Assembly (NCBI GenBank): GCA_003343685.1
Contig: QAKS01000072.1
Span: forward strand, 1 to 6,817
DNA: 6,817 nt
Direction: 5' to 3'
DNA from: Clostridiales bacterium
GTDB lineage: Bacteria > Bacillota > Clostridia > Christensenellales > Christensenellaceae
Under the pieces are notes generated by a model that did not search any database, had not been told where the DNA came from, and was given only the letters and a program-made list of their open reading frames with translations. Shown here piece after piece: positions 6,158 to 6,817 of the stretch. The translations under genes were made by a program, and so were the position numbers. Positions within the stretch are counted from its first letter, which is position 1. Every line of letters begins with the position of its first letter.

Positions 6158-6817
6158 ATGGAAATACTCTCTTTGATAGAGGCGGCGGCATCTCTGCCGC
6201 CAAAAAAACGCTCCGAAGCATTGTCCGGTCTTTGCGACCGACAGTCCGTAGGTCATATGTTCAATCTGCTGAAGGGGCAAAAAGGGCGCCGCAGTATATT
6301 GCGTGCCCTGCTCGATATTTCTAAAACCTGCGGCGACATCGTCGCACATAATATAGACCTCCATGCACAATTGATGGACGGGCTTTTGCATGACAGCGAC
6401 CCGAAAACGCGCAAAAACTGCGCTGAGCTTCTCGGGCGCCTCCGCCCCGACGAACACCGGGAGGCGCTTATGTCCGCCTTGAACAGCGAGGAGACTTATT
6501 TTGTTCGTCCTTCCATCATTCTGGCTCTTGGAAACTGCCGTCCCTCTCCCGAGCTGGCGGCTTTTCTATCCGGCTATAAGATTCCTCCCTGCGACGATAA
6601 GCACAAGGCCGAACAGGAACGAGCCGTCAGGCTGGCGCTCTCGGCGCTCTCACCCTCCGCACTTCCCGCGATGAAGCCCTACGGACTCGACAGCCGGGTT
6701 TTGCTGTTTTGTCCCAACGTTCGCGTCACCATAGACGAGGCCTCCGAAATGGGTCTTACTGCACAGGAGTTTAAGCACCTGAAAAACTGTGTCTGCGTCA
6801 CCGGCCGCAAGGACGGC
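6158..6817 (+). CDS. HEAT-repeat-like protein of unknown function, N-terminal part (runs off the right edge)
   Basis: An open frame of 220 codons starts with ATG directly after the murG stop (TAGATG) and is still open at the window end. GGAAGG 8 bases upstream, inside the end of murG, is its ribosome binding site, so translation is probably coupled. The visible part is rich in amphipathic helices and has at least two HEAT-like units: about 67-97 (LMDGLLHDSDPKTRKNCAEL...) and 99-127 (REALMSALNSEETYFVRPSI...), with a possible third at 148-166. From about residue 177 the character changes to short beta-like stretches (RVLLFCPN, NCVCVTGRKDG), suggesting a second domain begins there. An RNA methyltransferase-like C-terminus is conceivable, since a helical lead before such a domain occurs, but the deciding part is absent and this is a guess. 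There is no signal peptide or membrane segment. Confidence 0.8.
   Translation, partial: MEILSLIEAAASLPPKKRSEALSGLCDRQSVGHMFNLLKGQKGRRSILRALLDISKTCGDIVAHNIDLHAQLMDGLLHDSDPKTRKNCAELLGRLRPDEHREALMSALNSEETYFVRPSIILALGNCRPSPELAAFLSGYKIPPCDDKHKAEQERAVRLALSALSPSALPAMKPYGLDSRVLLFCPNVRVTIDEASEMGLTAQEFKHLKNCVCVTGRKDG

Noticed and set aside
5957..6457. Open frame of 166 codons on the minus strand over murG and the next gene.
   Set aside because: It lies antisense to two plus-strand genes with good starts and coupling; no motif or ribosome binding site was seen.

Overview
The window looks like chromosomal DNA of a Gram-positive, Clostridia-type bacterium, probably from the Lachnospiraceae or near it. 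The evidence is strong AGGAG-type ribosome binding sites, several TTG/GTG starts, a T-box leader RNA, a MurG of the short stand-alone type familiar from Clostridia, and roughly even base composition. No insertion sequence, CRISPR array, tRNA, rRNA or prophage gene is visible.

Left part (1-1711): the start of an AraC-family regulator runs leftward off the window. It is divergent from a 12-helix MFS transporter resembling the FucP/FHS sugar-transporter group. The 147-base gap between them holds a 10-bp-arm palindrome and A+T-rich promoter-like sequence, so the regulator probably controls the transporter. A hairpin plus T-rich tail ends the transporter transcript.

Middle part (1712-4898, all on the minus strand): reading in transcription order, a DeoR-family regulator is followed after 12 bases by a YgjP-type zinc metallopeptidase (TTG start). 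Next come a promoter that begins at the peptidase stop codon, a full T-box leader (promoter, stem I with a UGG specifier, stem III, antiterminator, competing terminator), and a TrpB2-type tryptophan synthase beta subunit. The logic is clear: uncharged tRNA-Trp should stabilise the antiterminator and switch on a stand-alone enzyme that makes tryptophan from indole and serine. No trpA or other trp gene is next to it, which suggests indole salvage. No terminator separates the DeoR/YgjP pair from the T-box unit.

Right part (4899-6817, plus strand): a 191-base divergent region carries the DeoR-gene promoter, with a 9-bp-arm palindrome centred on its -35 box, and an extended -10 promoter for murG. 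murG (lipid II synthesis) is followed directly (TAGATG) by an unfinished gene for a HEAT-repeat-like protein that leaves the window.

Most genes belong to well-known families. I see no convincing new multi-gene system. The points most worth a second look are the T-box discriminator/specifier mismatch, the two operator-like palindromes, the DeoR/YgjP pairing and the unknown gene coupled to murG.
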